DNA of 64,000 bases. It comes from Actinomadura atramentaria DSM 43919 (lineage in GTDB: Bacteria; Actinomycetota; Actinomycetes; Streptosporangiales; Streptosporangiaceae). This document shows, in pieces, positions 10,314-19,381 of the stretch. The position numbers and the translations under genes are program-made. The stretch covers positions 496,001 to 560,000 of the forward strand of contig NZ_KB907208.1 in NCBI RefSeq assembly GCF_000381885.1, given 5' to 3'. The first letter of the stretch is position 1. The number at the start of each line of letters is the position of its first letter. A model generated the notes under the pieces. That model ran no database searches. It was not told the origin of the DNA and worked only from the letters and a program-made list of their open reading frames with translations.

Positions 10314-11549
10314 TTACGCGATGGGGCGTTCTGAGACCGGAGGCTGCACCGCGGGCTTGGTCTCCGCGGGCTCGAAGCCCTTGGCCAGCGCGATGATGAC
10401 CAGGGTCAGGACCGCCGGGACCGCGTAGGACGCCTGGTAGCTGGCCAACGGCTGGACGATCAGGACGACGATCGCGCCGAACACGAACCCCACGTAGTTG
10501 AAGATGTTGACGCGGGCGACGGCGACGCCGAGGCCGGACGGGTCGGCCTTGCCCGCCGCCGAGAACGAGATCGGCGCGACGACGCACAGCCCGAGCCCGG
10601 TGATGGCGAACCCGGCGATGGCCATCGCCGGGTTCTGCGCGACCACGACGAGGATCAGCCCGACCGCGCCCGCGACCGTCCCGGCGCGCACGACGCGCGT
10701 CGCGCCGAAGCGCCGCACGGCGAAGTCCGCGACGGCCCGGCTGGCGACCATCGCGACCTGGTAGGCGGCGAGCCCGAGCGGCGCGACGTCCTTGGCGTGC
10801 AGGTCGTTGTCGAAGAACAGCGACCCGAAGTTCGAGAGCATCGAGTCGGCGAGGTAGAAGCACGCCATCGCGATGCCGATGATCAGGACGGGCCGCCACG
10901 GGACGAGCTTGGCCGCCGCCTTCAGTTCCTCCCCGGCGGGCAGCGTGACCTCCTCGGCCTTGGTCGCCAGGCGCGGCCCGGTGGTCAGCGACACCGCGAT
11001 CCCGAGGACGGCGGGGATCGCGAACCCGACCGCCAGCGACGTCGAGAGGTGGTCGGGGTAGATGTAGCTGTTGGACACCCACGCCCACACCGCGCCGAGT
11101 CCGGCCGCCGCGCTCCACAGCGCGTGGAAGCCGGTGAGGATGCTGACGCCGTAGGCGCGTTCGGCGGTGACGGCCTGCGCGTTCATGGACGCGTCCACGG
11201 CCCCGACGAACAGCCCGAACAGCGCCACCGCCGCGTACAGCGCGAGGTTGTTGCTCCCGGTGAGCCCGACCGCGAGGATCGACAGGCACACCAGCGGCTG
11301 GGAGACGCGCAGGACGGGCCCGCTGCCGAACCGCCCCATGAGCGGCGCGGCGACGGCGCTGCCGACGCCCGCGATGATCGGCACGCAGAGGACGACGATG
11401 TTGATCTGGTCGTCGGTCATCCCGTGGGCGTCGCGGATCTGGTTGACGCGGCTCACCAGGGCGGCGAAGCACAGGCCCTGGACGGCGAAGGCGGCATATC
11501 CGGCGGCGCGGGCCTGCCGGGTGCGCGCGGTGATCCCGCTGCCCGTCAT
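10314..11549 (-). CDS. MFS transporter
   Basis: 411 aa, ATG at 11549 with AAGGA 6 nt upstream. There are about 12 hydrophobic helices, the conserved cytoplasmic-loop region (MGRFGSGPVLRVSQP) between helices 2 and 3, and a short polar tail. The protein resembles the YbjJ/sugar-MFS branch but its substrate is unknown. It is transcribed from a well-formed promoter with an overlapping palindrome, so expression is likely controlled by a dedicated repressor encoded elsewhere. It is convergent with the small protein at 10012-10245. Confidence 0.85.
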   Translation of the reverse strand: MTGSGITARTRQARAAGYAAFAVQGLCFAALVSRVNQIRDAHGMTDDQINIVVLCVPIIAGVGSAVAAPLMGRFGSGPVLRVSQPLVCLSILAVGLTGSNNLALYAAVALFGLFVGAVDASMNAQAVTAERAYGVSILTGFHALWSAAAGLGAVWAWVSNSYIYPDHLSTSLAVGFAIPAVLGIAVSLTTGPRLATKAEEVTLPAGEELKAAAKLVPWRPVLIIGIAMACFYLADSMLSNFGSLFFDNDLHAKDVAPLGLAAYQVAMVASRAVADFAVRRFGATRVVRAGTVAGAVGLILVVVAQNPAMAIAGFAITGLGLCVVAPISFSAAGKADPSGLGVAVARVNIFNYVGFVFGAIVVLIVQPLASYQASYAVPAVLTLVIIALAKGFEPAETKPAVQPPVSERPIA

Positions 11550-11568
11550 GGCGTCCTTCTTTCAGCAA

Positions 11569-11617
11569 CATGAATAATTTTCATGTGAGCGTAGGGTTCG
11601 CGGTACGGGCCGGTCAA
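11569..11617 (-). promoter_or_regulatory. MFS promoter with overlapping palindromic operator
   Basis: On the minus strand TTGACC (11617-11612) and TACGCT (11593-11588) are separated by 18 nt, a good vegetative promoter. The expected start site near 11580 falls inside the AT-rich palindrome CATGAATAATTTTCATG (11569-11585, arms CATGAA/TTCATG), followed by AAGGA and the ATG. The arrangement is typical of repressor control. Confidence 0.7.
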
Positions 11618-11711
11618 TGATGCCGCACGACCCTATTCACCCCAAACCGTATGGTCGCGGCCACGGGAAGCGGGGTGGGGAAAGCGCCGCGCGCTGGCTA
11701 CTGTGGGGCGC

Positions 11712-12341
11712 GTGGACACGTCCAGCCCCCGCGGCGCCGGGGAACCGGTGCGGCGCGTCAGCGAGCTGCGCGCCTCCGACGCCGACCGGGAGCGCGTCGT
11801 CGCGCTGCTCGGGGAGGCCCTCGGCGACGGCCGCATCACCCTCGACGAGCACGCCGAGCGGACCGAGCGCGCGTACGCGGCGCGCACCCTCGGCGAGCTG
11901 ACCGGCCTCACCGGCGACCTCGGGCCCAGCGAGGCGCAGCCGATCATCGTGGACGACAAGCCCGTCTCGGTCGCGTTCGGACGCGTCCGGCGGGAGGGGC
12001 GCTGGGTCGTCCCGGTGAAACTGCCGCTGTTCGCGCTGTTCGGCACGGTCGAGCTGGACCTGCGCGACGCCGTGCTCCAGCGGCGGCACATCGTGGTGGA
12101 CGCGCTCGTCCTCGGCGGCCGGGTCCGGCTGCTCGTGCCGGACGGCGTCCGCGTCCGCGTCACCGGCCGCACCGTCCTGGCGACGCGCGAACTGCGGCAC
12201 CGGCCCGTCGAGGGCGGCCCCACCGTGGAGATCGTCGGGACGCTGCTGTTCGGCTCGGTGAGCGCCCGCGCGCCCAAGCGGACGCTCCGCGACCGCGTCC
12301 GCGGCCGCCTCCCCGGGAACCGGCGGGACCGGGACCGCTGA
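11712..12341 (+). CDS. DUF1707 domain protein
   Basis: 209 aa. The GTG at 11712 (VDTSSPRGAGEPV) is preferred over the GTG at 11703 because TACTGT (11699-11704) lies 7 nt upstream, a leaderless-type layout. The N-terminal DUF1707 segment reads RASDADRERVVALLGEAL..GRITLDEHAERTERAYAART (about 17-55), a SHOCT-like helical hairpin common in actinobacterial membrane or signalling proteins. The C-terminal half (about 80-190) resembles LiaF-like beta-rich domains linked to envelope-stress responses. No transmembrane helix is seen. It is convergent with glpX. Function is unknown. Confidence 0.8.
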   Translation: MDTSSPRGAGEPVRRVSELRASDADRERVVALLGEALGDGRITLDEHAERTERAYAARTLGELTGLTGDLGPSEAQPIIVDDKPVSVAFGRVRREGRWVVPVKLPLFALFGTVELDLRDAVLQRRHIVVDALVLGGRVRLLVPDGVRVRVTGRTVLATRELRHRPVEGGPTVEIVGTLLFGSVSARAPKRTLRDRVRGRLPGNRRDRDR

Positions 12342-12366
12342 CGCGCGCCCCCGGCCCCGCCGCCGG

Positions 12367-13401
12367 TCACACCGCCGCGTCGAAGTTGATCGCGCTGTAG
12401 GCGCGCAGCTTCTCCAACTGGTGCTCGCTGGTGATCGACCGGATCGTCCCGCTGCGCGACCGCATGACGAGCGAGTGCGTCGTCGCGACGCCCTTGCCGT
12501 AGCGGACGCCGTCCACCAGCTCGCCGTCGGTGATGCCCGTCGCTGCGAAGAACGCGTCCTCGGAGGTGACGAGGTCGTCGGTGGTCAGGACGCGGCCGAG
12601 GTCGTGCCCCGCTTCCACGGCCTTGCGGCGCTCGGCGTCGTCCTGCGGCCAGAGCCGGCCCTGGATCACACCGCCCAGCGCCTTGATCGCGCACGCCGCG
12701 ATGATGCCCTCGGGGGTGCCGCCGATGCCGAGCAGCAGGTCCACGCCCGTCCCGGCGCGGGCCGCCATGATCGCGCCGGCGACGTCGCCGTCCAGGATGA
12801 ACTTGATCCGCGCGCCCGCCTCGCGGACCTCCTTGACGATGCCCTCGTGGCGCGGCCGGTCCAGGATGACGACGGTCACGTCCTCGACCGACGAGCCCTT
12901 GGCGCGCGCGACGGCGCGGATGTTGTCGCCGATCGGGCGCTCGATGTCCACGGCGTCGCGGGCCTCCGGGCCGGTGACCAGCTTCTCCATGTAGAAGACC
13001 GCCGAGGGGTCGTACATCGAACCGCGGGGGGCCACCGCGAGCACGGCGATGGCGTTGTTCATGCCGAGGGCCGTCAGCCGGGTGCCGTCCACCGGGTCGA
13101 CGGCCACGTCGCACTCGGCGCCGGTGCCGTCCCCGACGTGCTCGCCGTTGAACAGCATCGGGGCGTTGTCCTTCTCGCCCTCGCCGATGACGACGACGCC
13201 CTGCATCGACACGGTGTTGATCAGTTGCCGCATCGCGTTCACGGCGGCGCCGTCGGCGCCGTTCTTGTCGCCCCGGCCGACCCAGCGCGCGGCGGCCATC
13301 GCCGCGGCCTCGGTCACCCGGACGAGTTCGAGCGCCAGGTTGCGGTCGGGCGCGGAGGGCTCGGTGGTCAGCGGCGAGGACACGGTCGTTTCGTCGGACA
13401 T
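12367..13401 (-). CDS. glpX: Fructose-1,6-bisphosphatase class II
   Basis: 344 aa from the ATG at 13401 ([21 protein letters not shown]), with GAAAGG upstream. This is the GlpX-type FBPase that dephosphorylates fructose-1,6-bisphosphate in gluconeogenesis; actinobacteria generally rely on this type. Metal/phosphate-site motifs are present: [19 protein letters not shown] and GIGGTPEGI. Length matches family members. It is next to fumC and DUF4245 genes in mycobacteria, and the same order appears here with inserted genes. Confidence 0.96.
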   Translation of the reverse strand: MSDETTVSSPLTTEPSAPDRNLALELVRVTEAAAMAAARWVGRGDKNGADGAAVNAMRQLINTVSMQGVVVIGEGEKDNAPMLFNGEHVGDGTGAECDVAVDPVDGTRLTALGMNNAIAVLAVAPRGSMYDPSAVFYMEKLVTGPEARDAVDIERPIGDNIRAVARAKGSSVEDVTVVILDRPRHEGIVKEVREAGARIKFILDGDVAGAIMAARAGTGVDLLLGIGGTPEGIIAACAIKALGGVIQGRLWPQDDAERRKAVEAGHDLGRVLTTDDLVTSEDAFFAATGITDGELVDGVRYGKGVATTHSLVMRSRSGTIRSITSEHQLEKLRAYSAINFDAAV

Positions 13402-13524
13402 GACGTGGCAGCCCTTTCGGTCGGTGTGACTCGAATTCTCCGTAATGTCCGGCCTGGCTCACAAATTGGACCAGACCAGAGACACCGCGTGACCGCCACC
13501 GGTAGGGCGCGAAAGTCCCGGCGG

Positions 13525-13576
13525 CGGGTACAGGGCGGGTACAGGGATCGTTTCCCCCGGAGCGAGGGCGTAATCT
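13525..13576 (+). promoter_or_regulatory. Tandem 11-bp repeat and -10 element upstream of TetR gene
   Basis: CGGGTACAGGG is directly repeated at 13525-13535 and 13536-13546, one helical turn apart, upstream of TAATCT (13571-13576). The hexamer is 8 nt from the ATG of the TetR gene. Spacing suggests binding of a dimeric regulator to one DNA face; the regulator is unknown. Confidence 0.4.
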
Positions 13577-13584
13577 CAGCACTC

Positions 13585-14232
13585 ATGAGCAGCGACATCG
13601 ACGTGCCGTCCGGCGGAGTGGACGCGGCCGCCCCCGCGCCGCGCACCTCCGACCGCGGGGCCGCCACCCGCACGGCCCTGCTGAACGCCGCGCGGGACGT
13701 CTTCTGTGAGTCCGGGTTCGCGCAGGCCGCCGTCACCGACATCGTCGCCCGCGCGGGCGCCAGCGTCGGCAGCCTGTACCACCACTTCAACGGCAAGGCC
13801 GACCTGTACCTCACGCTGTTCGACGAGTTCCAGGCCCGCCAGCAGGAGCGCACCCGCGAGGCCATCACCGCCGTCCGGGACGCGGGCGAGGCCGACCCGA
13901 TGCGGCAGTTCATCGCGGGCGCGGGCGCCTACCTCGACGGCTGCCTCGCCGAACGCGCCGTCGCGCGGCTGTTCATCTCCGGCGACGGCCCGCCCGGCTT
14001 CGACCGCGTCATGCGCCAGCGCCTCAACCGCTGGGCGCGGCGCAACGCGGCGCTGTTCCACACCGCGGACGGCGGCGTGGACGAGGCCCTCGTCATCGTC
14101 CTGACCGGCGCGATGGCGGGCGCGGTCTCCGAGGTCGCGCAGGGCGACGACGAGCGCGAGTCCCGGCGGCTCGCCGACGCGATCATGGACATCGTCGGCA
14201 CGATCCGGAACCCGCGTACCGAGCAGCGCTGA
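13585..14232 (+). CDS. TetR/AcrR family regulator
   Basis: 215 aa from the ATG at 13585 (MSSDIDVPSGGVDAA). The N-terminal TetR HTH is clear: TRTALLNAARDVFCESGFAQ..VTDIVARAGASVGSLYHHF (about 30-72). The C-terminal ligand domain (FIAGAGAYLDGCLAE..ARLFISGDGPPGFDRV) closely resembles that of the TetR protein at 53734-54336, so the two are paralogues. It is 20 nt upstream of, and co-directional with, the DUF4245 gene. Ligand and targets are unknown. Confidence 0.9.
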   Translation: MSSDIDVPSGGVDAAAPAPRTSDRGAATRTALLNAARDVFCESGFAQAAVTDIVARAGASVGSLYHHFNGKADLYLTLFDEFQARQQERTREAITAVRDAGEADPMRQFIAGAGAYLDGCLAERAVARLFISGDGPPGFDRVMRQRLNRWARRNAALFHTADGGVDEALVIVLTGAMAGAVSEVAQGDDERESRRLADAIMDIVGTIRNPRTEQR

Positions 14233-14252
14233 CCGTGCGCGATGCTGGAGGG

Positions 14253-14882
14253 GTGAGCGACACGACGCAGACGCCCGCCCCCGAGAGCCCCGCCGCGCCG
14301 CGGTCGGCCGCCGGCCGGCCCGTGGTGGAGGTCAGCCCGGGTGTCCACAAGCGGCTGACGACCGGGCTCGGCGGGTTCACGATCGCGCTGGCCGCCTGCT
14401 TCGCGCTCGTCGCGGTGATCTACTTCATCACCCCGCGCGGCGACAAGGAGGTGCTGCCGACCGTCGACTACGCGGGGCACCTGCTCGCCATGCGGTCCGG
14501 CGCGCCCTACACGCCGCAGGCCCCCGAGGGGCTGCCCGCGCGGTGGCGGCCGACGAGCTCGCGCGTCAACGGGCTCGGCTCGTCCGGTCAGCCGGTCGCC
14601 TGGCACCTCGGCTTCGTCACGCCCTCGGACGAGTACGCGGCGCTGGAGCAGAGCGACGAGAAGCCCGCCGCGTACATCCCGCGGATGACCAACAGCAAGA
14701 ACCCCACGGGCACGCGGGAGATCGCGGGCGCGACCTGGCAGACGTACTACCGCAAGGACAAGAAGGCGTACTCGCTGGCCCGGACGCTGCCCGGCGGCCC
14801 GACCGTCGTCGTGACCGGCACCGCGGGCTACGACGAGCTGGCGGTCCTCGTCACCGCCCTGCGCCCCCAGCCCAAGCCTTAG
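14253..14882 (+). CDS. DUF4245 family membrane-anchored protein
   Basis: 209 aa from the GTG at 14253 ([12 protein letters not shown]); the GTG at 14235 is an alternative. One transmembrane helix spans about 43-65 ([20 protein letters not shown]), followed by an extracellular DUF4245 domain of about 140 residues. In mycobacteria the homologue (Rv1100) lies beside glpX. Function is unknown. The last 4 nt overlap the stop of xseB on the other strand. Confidence 0.85.
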   Translation: MSDTTQTPAPESPAAPRSAAGRPVVEVSPGVHKRLTTGLGGFTIALAACFALVAVIYFITPRGDKEVLPTVDYAGHLLAMRSGAPYTPQAPEGLPARWRPTSSRVNGLGSSGQPVAWHLGFVTPSDEYAALEQSDEKPAAYIPRMTNSKNPTGTREIAGATWQTYYRKDKKAYSLARTLPGGPTVVVTGTAGYDELAVLVTALRPQPKP

Positions 14883-15103
14883 AACGGCGCGGCCGCGTCG
14901 CCCTCCGGCTTGGTCGCGGCGGCGAGGCGGGCGCGCGCGCCCTCCAGCCACTCCTCGCAGACCTCCGCCAGCTTCTCGCCGCGCTCCCACAGCGCCAGCG
15001 ACTCCTCCAGCGTCAGGCCGCCCGCCTCCAGCTTCCGGACGACGTCGGTGAGCTGGTCGCGGGCTTGCTCGTAGGTCAGTTTCTCGTCGGCCACGCGGTC
15101 CAC
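14879..15103 (-). CDS. xseB: Exodeoxyribonuclease VII small subunit
   Basis: 74 aa. This is the helical small subunit that binds the XseA large subunit to form the ssDNA exonuclease ExoVII. The family core [34 protein letters not shown] is intact. The start is uncertain: the GTG at 15103 lies 1 nt after the xseA stop, while the GTG at 15094 ([10 protein letters not shown]) has TAGGGT 7 nt upstream. Both give a functional core. It is co-transcribed with xseA, as in most bacteria. Confidence 0.93.
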   Translation of the reverse strand: MDRVADEKLTYEQARDQLTDVVRKLEAGGLTLEESLALWERGEKLAEVCEEWLEGARARLAAATKPEGDAAAPF

Positions 15104-15104
15104 C

Positions 15105-16325
15105 CTAGGGGGCGTCGGTGACGGTCGCGGCGACGCGCCCGTCCGCGAGGCGGAGCAGCACCCCGTCCCCGGCGGCGACGTCGGCCGTCGAGCGGACGAT
15201 GCCGTCGCCCTCGCCCGCCTCGGCGCGCTGGACGATCGCGTAGCCGCGCGCCAGCGTCGCGGCGGGGGACAGCGCGACCAGCCGCGCCCGCGTGTGCGCC
15301 AGCTCGTCGCCCGCCCGGTGCAGCGCGCCGGTCAGGCAGCGGCGCGTCCGGTCGCGGAGCGCGGCGACGCCCTCGGCCTGCCGCTCGATCTCGCGGACCG
15401 GGTCCGCGAGGGCGGGCCGCGTCCGCATGCCGCGCAGCCAGGCCGTCTCGCGTTCGAGGCCGCCCGCGAGGACGCGGCGGCCCCGGTCGCGGAGCTGGCG
15501 GACGTACTCCAGTTGCTCGCGCACGTCCGGCACGACGCGCTTGGCGGCGTCGGTCGGCGTGGAGGCGCGCACGTCCGCGACGAGGTCGAGCAGCGGGCTG
15601 TCCTGCTCGTGCCCGATCGCGCTGACGACCGGCGTCCGCGCCGCCGACACCGCGCGGACCAGGGCCTCGTCGGAGAACGGCAGCAGGTCCTCCATCGACC
15701 CGCCGCCGCGCGCGATGACGATCACCTCGACGGCGGGGTCGGCGTCCAGCTCGCGCAGCGCGCCGAGCACCTCCCGGACGGCGTGCGCGCCCTGGACGGC
15801 CGTGTTCCGCACGGTGAACGCCACGGCGGGCCAGCGCCGCCGCGCGTTGCGCAGGACGTCGTGCTCGGCGTCGGAGTCGCGCCCGCAGATCAGCCCGACC
15901 GTGCCCGGCAGGAACGGCAGCGCCCGCTTGCGCTCGGGCCGGAACAGCCCCTCGGCGGCGAGCACCTGCTTGAGCTGTTCGAGCCGGGCCAGCAGCTCGC
16001 CGACGCCGACCGGGCGGACCTCGATCGCACTGAGCGAGAACGTGCCCCGGTTGATCCAGAAGTCCGGTTTGGCGTGGACGACGACGCGCGCCCCGTCGGT
16101 GACGGCCGGTCCGGCGGCCTGGAACACCGCGCGCGGCCCGACGAGCCGGACGGACATGTTCGCCACCGGGTCGCGCAGCGTCACGTAGACCGTGGCGCCG
16201 CGCGCGTTGAGCTCGGTGATCTGGCCCTCGACCCAGATGCGGCCGAGCCGTCCGATCCAGCCGCCGACCGCCTGGAGCACGGTCCGCACGGGCACCGGCG
16301 ACTCGGCCGAGGTCTCCATCCCCAT
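15105..16325 (-). CDS. xseA: Exodeoxyribonuclease VII large subunit
   Basis: 406 aa, ATG at 16325. It begins with an OB-fold for ssDNA binding ([24 protein letters not shown], about 30-53), followed by the catalytic domain with [15 protein letters not shown], the conserved [20 protein letters not shown] and [27 protein letters not shown], then a coiled-coil and a C-terminal VxLxxG-type strand region. The length is standard for actinobacteria. TAGGGT lies 6 nt upstream of the ATG, consistent with a leaderless transcript. Confidence 0.95.
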   Translation of the reverse strand: MGMETSAESPVPVRTVLQAVGGWIGRLGRIWVEGQITELNARGATVYVTLRDPVANMSVRLVGPRAVFQAAGPAVTDGARVVVHAKPDFWINRGTFSLSAIEVRPVGVGELLARLEQLKQVLAAEGLFRPERKRALPFLPGTVGLICGRDSDAEHDVLRNARRRWPAVAFTVRNTAVQGAHAVREVLGALRELDADPAVEVIVIARGGGSMEDLLPFSDEALVRAVSAARTPVVSAIGHEQDSPLLDLVADVRASTPTDAAKRVVPDVREQLEYVRQLRDRGRRVLAGGLERETAWLRGMRTRPALADPVREIERQAEGVAALRDRTRRCLTGALHRAGDELAHTRARLVALSPAATLARGYAIVQRAEAGEGDGIVRSTADVAAGDGVLLRLADGRVAATVTDAP

Positions 16326-16338
16326 GCGTTCACCCTAG

Positions 16339-16590
16339 GGTCTCGAACGCGACGGGCTCGCGGTCCGCGGCCGGGACGCCGCCGACGCCCGCGTCGTCGC
16401 CGTCGAGCTGACCGGACCCGGCCGGACCGCGCTGCGCGCCGCCCGCGAACGCCGCGTCGCCGTCCTCGCCGAGCGCATCGCCGCGCTCGACGCCCCGCAG
16501 CGCGCCGCCCTCGCGGCCGTCCTCCCCGCGCTGGACCGCGTGGACGTCGATCACGTGTACGCCGACGCGCCGGTTCTCGAGCGGGTCTGG
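16339..16590 (+). pseudogene. Remnant of a MarR-family regulator gene (C-terminal part)
   Basis: Directly after an in-frame TAG (16336-16338) the plus strand encodes LERDGLAVRGRDAADARVV, AVELTGPGRTALRAARERRV and LAERIAALDAPQRAALAAVL, then PALDRV. This is the recognition wing and C-terminal helices of a MarR regulator. There is no start codon or N-terminal half upstream (that DNA is the xseA start) and no stop codon before the hairpin at 16591. It therefore looks like a truncated, decayed gene and not an active one. The exact 3' limit is arbitrary. Confidence 0.6.
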
Positions 16591-16649
16591 TCCGGAACGC
16601 GTGAACGGCCGCCGGCCCTCTCGGGGCGGCGGCCGTCGCGCGTTCCGGA
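16591..16649. terminator. Long imperfect hairpin
   Basis: TCCGGAACGCG (16591-16601) pairs with CGCGTTCCGGA (16639-16649), and ACGGCCGCCG (16605-16614) pairs with CGGCGGCCGT (16627-16636), giving 21 pairs around a GC-rich loop. It lies beyond the stop of the minus-strand lipid-droplet-protein gene and at the end of the MarR remnant, so it could terminate either. Confidence 0.65.
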
Positions 16650-16695
16650 CCTGTTGATGTGCCCTCGGCGTGGGGCAGGTTGGCCCGGGGCCGGG

Positions 16696-17379
16696 TCAGC
16701 CCTGGCCGTTGAGCTTGATGATCCGGTTCTCGTACATGCGGATCACGTCGGGGCGGGCCGCGTGGGTGCTCTCGTACTCGCGCAGCAGCTTCACCTGGTC
16801 GGCGGACAGGCCGCGGAGGCGGGCGCGGAGCTGCGGGATCGTCGCCGCGTCGTAGTCGGGGACGGGCAGGTCCGCCGGGGTGATGCCGGGCGCGGGCTTC
16901 GCCGGGGCCTCGGCCTGCGGGGACGGGCTCGGCGTCGGGTCCGGCGCGGGCTTGGGCGTCGGCTCCGGCTCGGGCACCGGCGCGGGAGCGGGCTTGGCCA
17001 CCGGCTTGCCCACGGAGATCTCGCGCTCCTCCGCGCGCGGGCGCGGCGCGGGGCGGGACGCCGGACGCGGCGCGGTCCGGCGGGGCGTCGGGCGCGGCGC
17101 GGGCTCGGTCTCCTCCGCGCCGCCGCGCACCCGCTCGACGACCTGCTCCACGACCTTCTCCGCCGTGTGCTGCACGTCCCCGCGGAGCCGCCCGAGGACC
17201 GGCCGCACGCCGCCGCCCTCGGTGATCTCCTTGTAGTCCTTGGTGATCCGGTCGCTCAGCAGCAGGGCTCGGCCGACGCCGAACATCGCGAGCCGGACGG
17301 CGTGCAGCGGCAGGTCGCGGATCTGCTCGCCCACCGTGTCCTGCACCTGCTGCTTGAGTCGGCGCGGCGATTTCGTCAT
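16696..17379 (-). CDS. Lipid droplet-associated protein homologue (Rv1109c-like)
   Basis: 227 aa from the ATG at 17379 (MTKSPRRLKQQVQD) with GGGAGGGG upstream. Residues about 1-80 form a conserved amphipathic helical region (LPLHAVRLAMFGVGRALLLSD). A Pro/Arg/Ala-rich linker of about 100 residues follows, then a short conserved C-terminal helical motif (DYDAATIPQLRARLRGLSAD..). The position between xseA and ispH is that of M. tuberculosis Rv1109c, whose family is annotated as lipid droplet-associated. A lipid-surface role is inferred from that homology and from the amphipathic N-terminus. Confidence 0.7.
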   Translation of the reverse strand: MTKSPRRLKQQVQDTVGEQIRDLPLHAVRLAMFGVGRALLLSDRITKDYKEITEGGGVRPVLGRLRGDVQHTAEKVVEQVVERVRGGAEETEPAPRPTPRRTAPRPASRPAPRPRAEEREISVGKPVAKPAPAPVPEPEPTPKPAPDPTPSPSPQAEAPAKPAPGITPADLPVPDYDAATIPQLRARLRGLSADQVKLLREYESTHAARPDVIRMYENRIIKLNGQG

Positions 17380-17590
17380 CGTCTTCCCCTCCCGCCGTCC
17401 GGAAGGCACCGGACCGCAACGCGCGTGTGGGCCGTCTGTCCGTCCTCACTCTGCCCCATAGGTGGGAGCCCGGTCACCCCGGGCATACGGCTTTCTGTCC
17501 GAAGGGCGCGTGCCGTGGGTCACACCAGCGGGCTTCACCTCAGCTTCCGGGCTTTCCCGGTCGGCCGCGCGGGGCCCGGACATCGCCTCG

Positions 17591-17596
17591 TACGAT
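17591..17596 (+). promoter_or_regulatory. -10 hexamer for leaderless ispH
   Basis: TACGAT lies exactly 6 nt before the ispH ATG. No matching -35 was recognised. The close spacing implies transcription starting at or next to the start codon. Confidence 0.5.
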
Positions 17597-17602
17597 GGGG
17601 TC

Positions 17603-18595
17603 ATGACCTCCACGACCTCGCGCCGTGTCCTGCTCGCCAAGCCGCGCGGCTACTGCGCCGGCGTCGACCGCGCCGTCCAGACGGTCGAGATCGCGCTGGA
17701 GCAGTACGGGGCGCCGATCTACGTGCGCAAGCAGATCGTCCACAACGTCCACGTGGTGAAGACGCTGGAGGAGAAGGGGGCGATCTTCGTCGACGAGACC
17801 GAGGAGGTCCCCGAGGGCGCGATCGTCGTCTTCTCGGCGCACGGCGTGGCCCCGTCCGTCCACCAGGAGGCCGCCGGGCTGAGCCTGCGGACGATCGACG
17901 CCACGTGCCCGCTCGTCACCAAGGTCCACAAGGAGGCCGTCCGGTTCGCCCGCGACGACTTCGACATCCTGCTCATCGGGCACGAGGGGCACGAGGAGGT
18001 CATCGGGACGACCGGCGAGGCGCCCGACCACATCCACCTGGTCGACGGCCCCGACGACGTCGCGAACGTGCAGGTCCGCGACCCCGACAAGGTCGCCTGG
18101 CTGTCGCAGACCACGCTGTCGGTCAGCGAGACCGTCGCGACCGTCGAGAAGCTGCGCGAGCGGTTCCCGAACCTGCTCGACCCGCCGTCCGACGACATCT
18201 GCTACGCCACGCAGAACCGGCAGACGGCCGTGAAGGAGATGGCGGCGGGCGCGGAGCTGGTCATCGTGGTCGGGTCGCGGAACTCGTCCAACTCGGTGCG
18301 GCTGGTCGAGGTCGCCAAGGAGCACGGCGCGGACGACGCCCACCTGGTGGACTACGCCGACGAGATCGACCCGGCCTGGCTGGCGGGCGTGACCACGGTC
18401 GGCGTCACCAGCGGCGCGTCGGTGCCGGACGAGCTGGTCCACGGCGTCCTCGCCTGGCTCGCCGAGCGCGGCTACGGCGACGTCCAGGAGGTCGAGCCGG
18501 TCGAGGAGCACATGCGCTTCTCGCTCCCGAAGGAACTCCGCCGCGACCTCCGCGCCGAACCGGGCGCCCAGCTCCCGATCACCCCGGTCGGCTGA
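17603..18595 (+). CDS. ispH: 4-hydroxy-3-methylbut-2-enyl diphosphate reductase
   Basis: 330 aa from the ATG at 17603 ([20 protein letters not shown]). This is the last enzyme of the MEP isoprenoid pathway, reducing HMBPP to IPP and DMAPP with a 4Fe-4S cluster. All three cluster ligands are visible: Cys18 (RGYCAGV), Cys102 ([11 protein letters not shown]) and Cys200 ([11 protein letters not shown]). The conserved TTLSVSET and [15 protein letters not shown] are present. Length is normal. Synteny with xseA and ychF matches mycobacterial lytB2. Downstream lies a structured repeat in a convergent intergenic region. Confidence 0.97.
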   Translation: MTSTTSRRVLLAKPRGYCAGVDRAVQTVEIALEQYGAPIYVRKQIVHNVHVVKTLEEKGAIFVDETEEVPEGAIVVFSAHGVAPSVHQEAAGLSLRTIDATCPLVTKVHKEAVRFARDDFDILLIGHEGHEEVIGTTGEAPDHIHLVDGPDDVANVQVRDPDKVAWLSQTTLSVSETVATVEKLRERFPNLLDPPSDDICYATQNRQTAVKEMAAGAELVIVVGSRNSSNSVRLVEVAKEHGADDAHLVDYADEIDPAWLAGVTTVGVTSGASVPDELVHGVLAWLAERGYGDVQEVEPVEEHMRFSLPKELRRDLRAEPGAQLPITPVG

Positions 18596-18646
18596 CCAGA
18601 GCCGAGAACGCCCCGGCAACAGCGCACGTGAGCCACGGCGTGACAG

Positions 18647-18777
18647 CGTGCCCGAGCCACAGCGCGAGTGCGTTAACTGCCGCCGGGGGCGATGCCGAAG
18701 GCGAGCCCCTGGCGGCAGATCGCGGAGCGATGCCGCGCTCGCACCAGGCGCGGTCGAGGTGCGAGCCGCCAGGCGAG
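18647..18777 (-). repeat. Structured dispersed repeat, copy B
   Basis: Read on the minus strand, these 131 bp align over their whole length with 53593-53721 (plus strand), at roughly 75-80% identity by eye. Shared blocks include CTCGCCTGGCGGCTCG, TGCGAGCGCGGCATCGCT and TAACGCACTCGCGCTGTGGC. Three consecutive hairpins are predicted: 18737-18766 (9 bp, GCTCGCACC/GGTGCGAGC), 18719-18731 (ATCGC-TCC-GCGAT) and 18677-18718 (13 of 14 pairs). It lies between the convergent ispH and DUF6542 genes. Confidence 0.8.
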
Positions 18778-18802
18778 TATCTCGGGCCGTGACTGAATGA
18801 AC

Positions 18803-19381
18803 TCAGTCCACGTCGGCGTGGTGGGCCGGGGGTTCGCGGCGGCGGGAGTCGTCCCAGCGGACCGGGTCGGCGTTCTCCTCCTCGTGGAAGAGGCGCAGGC
18901 CCGCCAGGCGGCCGCGCAGGTCGCGGACCTGGGCGAGCATGCCGCGCGGCGCGGTGACGACGACGACCAGGACCGTCCCGGCGAACAGCCACGGCGCGGT
19001 CCCGGCGAGGGCGGTGAGCAGGCCCAGCGCGATCGACCGGACGGGCGACTGCTCGCCCGCGTTCACCACGATCACGGCCGCGAGCGTCGCGGCGAAGAAC
19101 ACCAGCGGCGGGCTGACGGCCAGCGTCAGCAGGTCCGCCGGGCGGGTGAGCAGGGCCGCCGCGGCGCAGCCGAGCAGGAACGCCAGGCCCGCGAGCACGC
19201 CGGTGCCCGTCCAGTGCGCGGCGAGCGCGCCGGCGAGCGCGGCGGCGAAGAGCACGACGATGCCGCCGCGCCCGGTCAGCGCGGCGGGGTTGCGGCCCGC
19301 GGGGCGCGGGCGGGGTTCGCGCACGCGTCCTCCCGGGGGCCGTCCGGTGCCGTCCGGCGAGCGGTCCGCCGTTGCCGTCAT
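18803..19381 (-). CDS. DUF6542-type membrane protein (Rv1111c-like)
   Basis: 192 aa from the ATG at 19381 (MTATADRSPDGTGRPP), which overlaps the rmuC stop as ATGA. After a basic N-terminal tail there are four or five hydrophobic helices (GGIVVLFAAALAGALAAHW, VLAGLAFLLGCAAAALL, VFFAATLAAVIVV, WLFAGTVLVVVVT) and a charged C-terminal tail. The position between ispH and ychF and the topology match Rv1111c. Function is unknown. Translational coupling to rmuC suggests a linked role. A short inverted repeat (GACTGA-ATGAAC-TCAGTC) covers its stop codon. Confidence 0.75.
   Translation of the reverse strand: MTATADRSPDGTGRPPGGRVREPRPRPAGRNPAALTGRGGIVVLFAAALAGALAAHWTGTGVLAGLAFLLGCAAAALLTRPADLLTLAVSPPLVFFAATLAAVIVVNAGEQSPVRSIALGLLTALAGTAPWLFAGTVLVVVVTAPRGMLAQVRDLRGRLAGLRLFHEEENADPVRWDDSRRREPPAHHADVD

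Noticed and set aside
13525..13546. PHO box for PhoP
   Set aside because: The 11-bp periodicity fits but the sequence does not match GTTCACC-type units on either strand.
16540..18792. Very long plus-strand open frame (750 codons) across the lipid-droplet-protein and ispH genes
   Set aside because: It is an antisense or out-of-frame shadow produced by GC codon bias. Only its first part, the MarR remnant, has family similarity.
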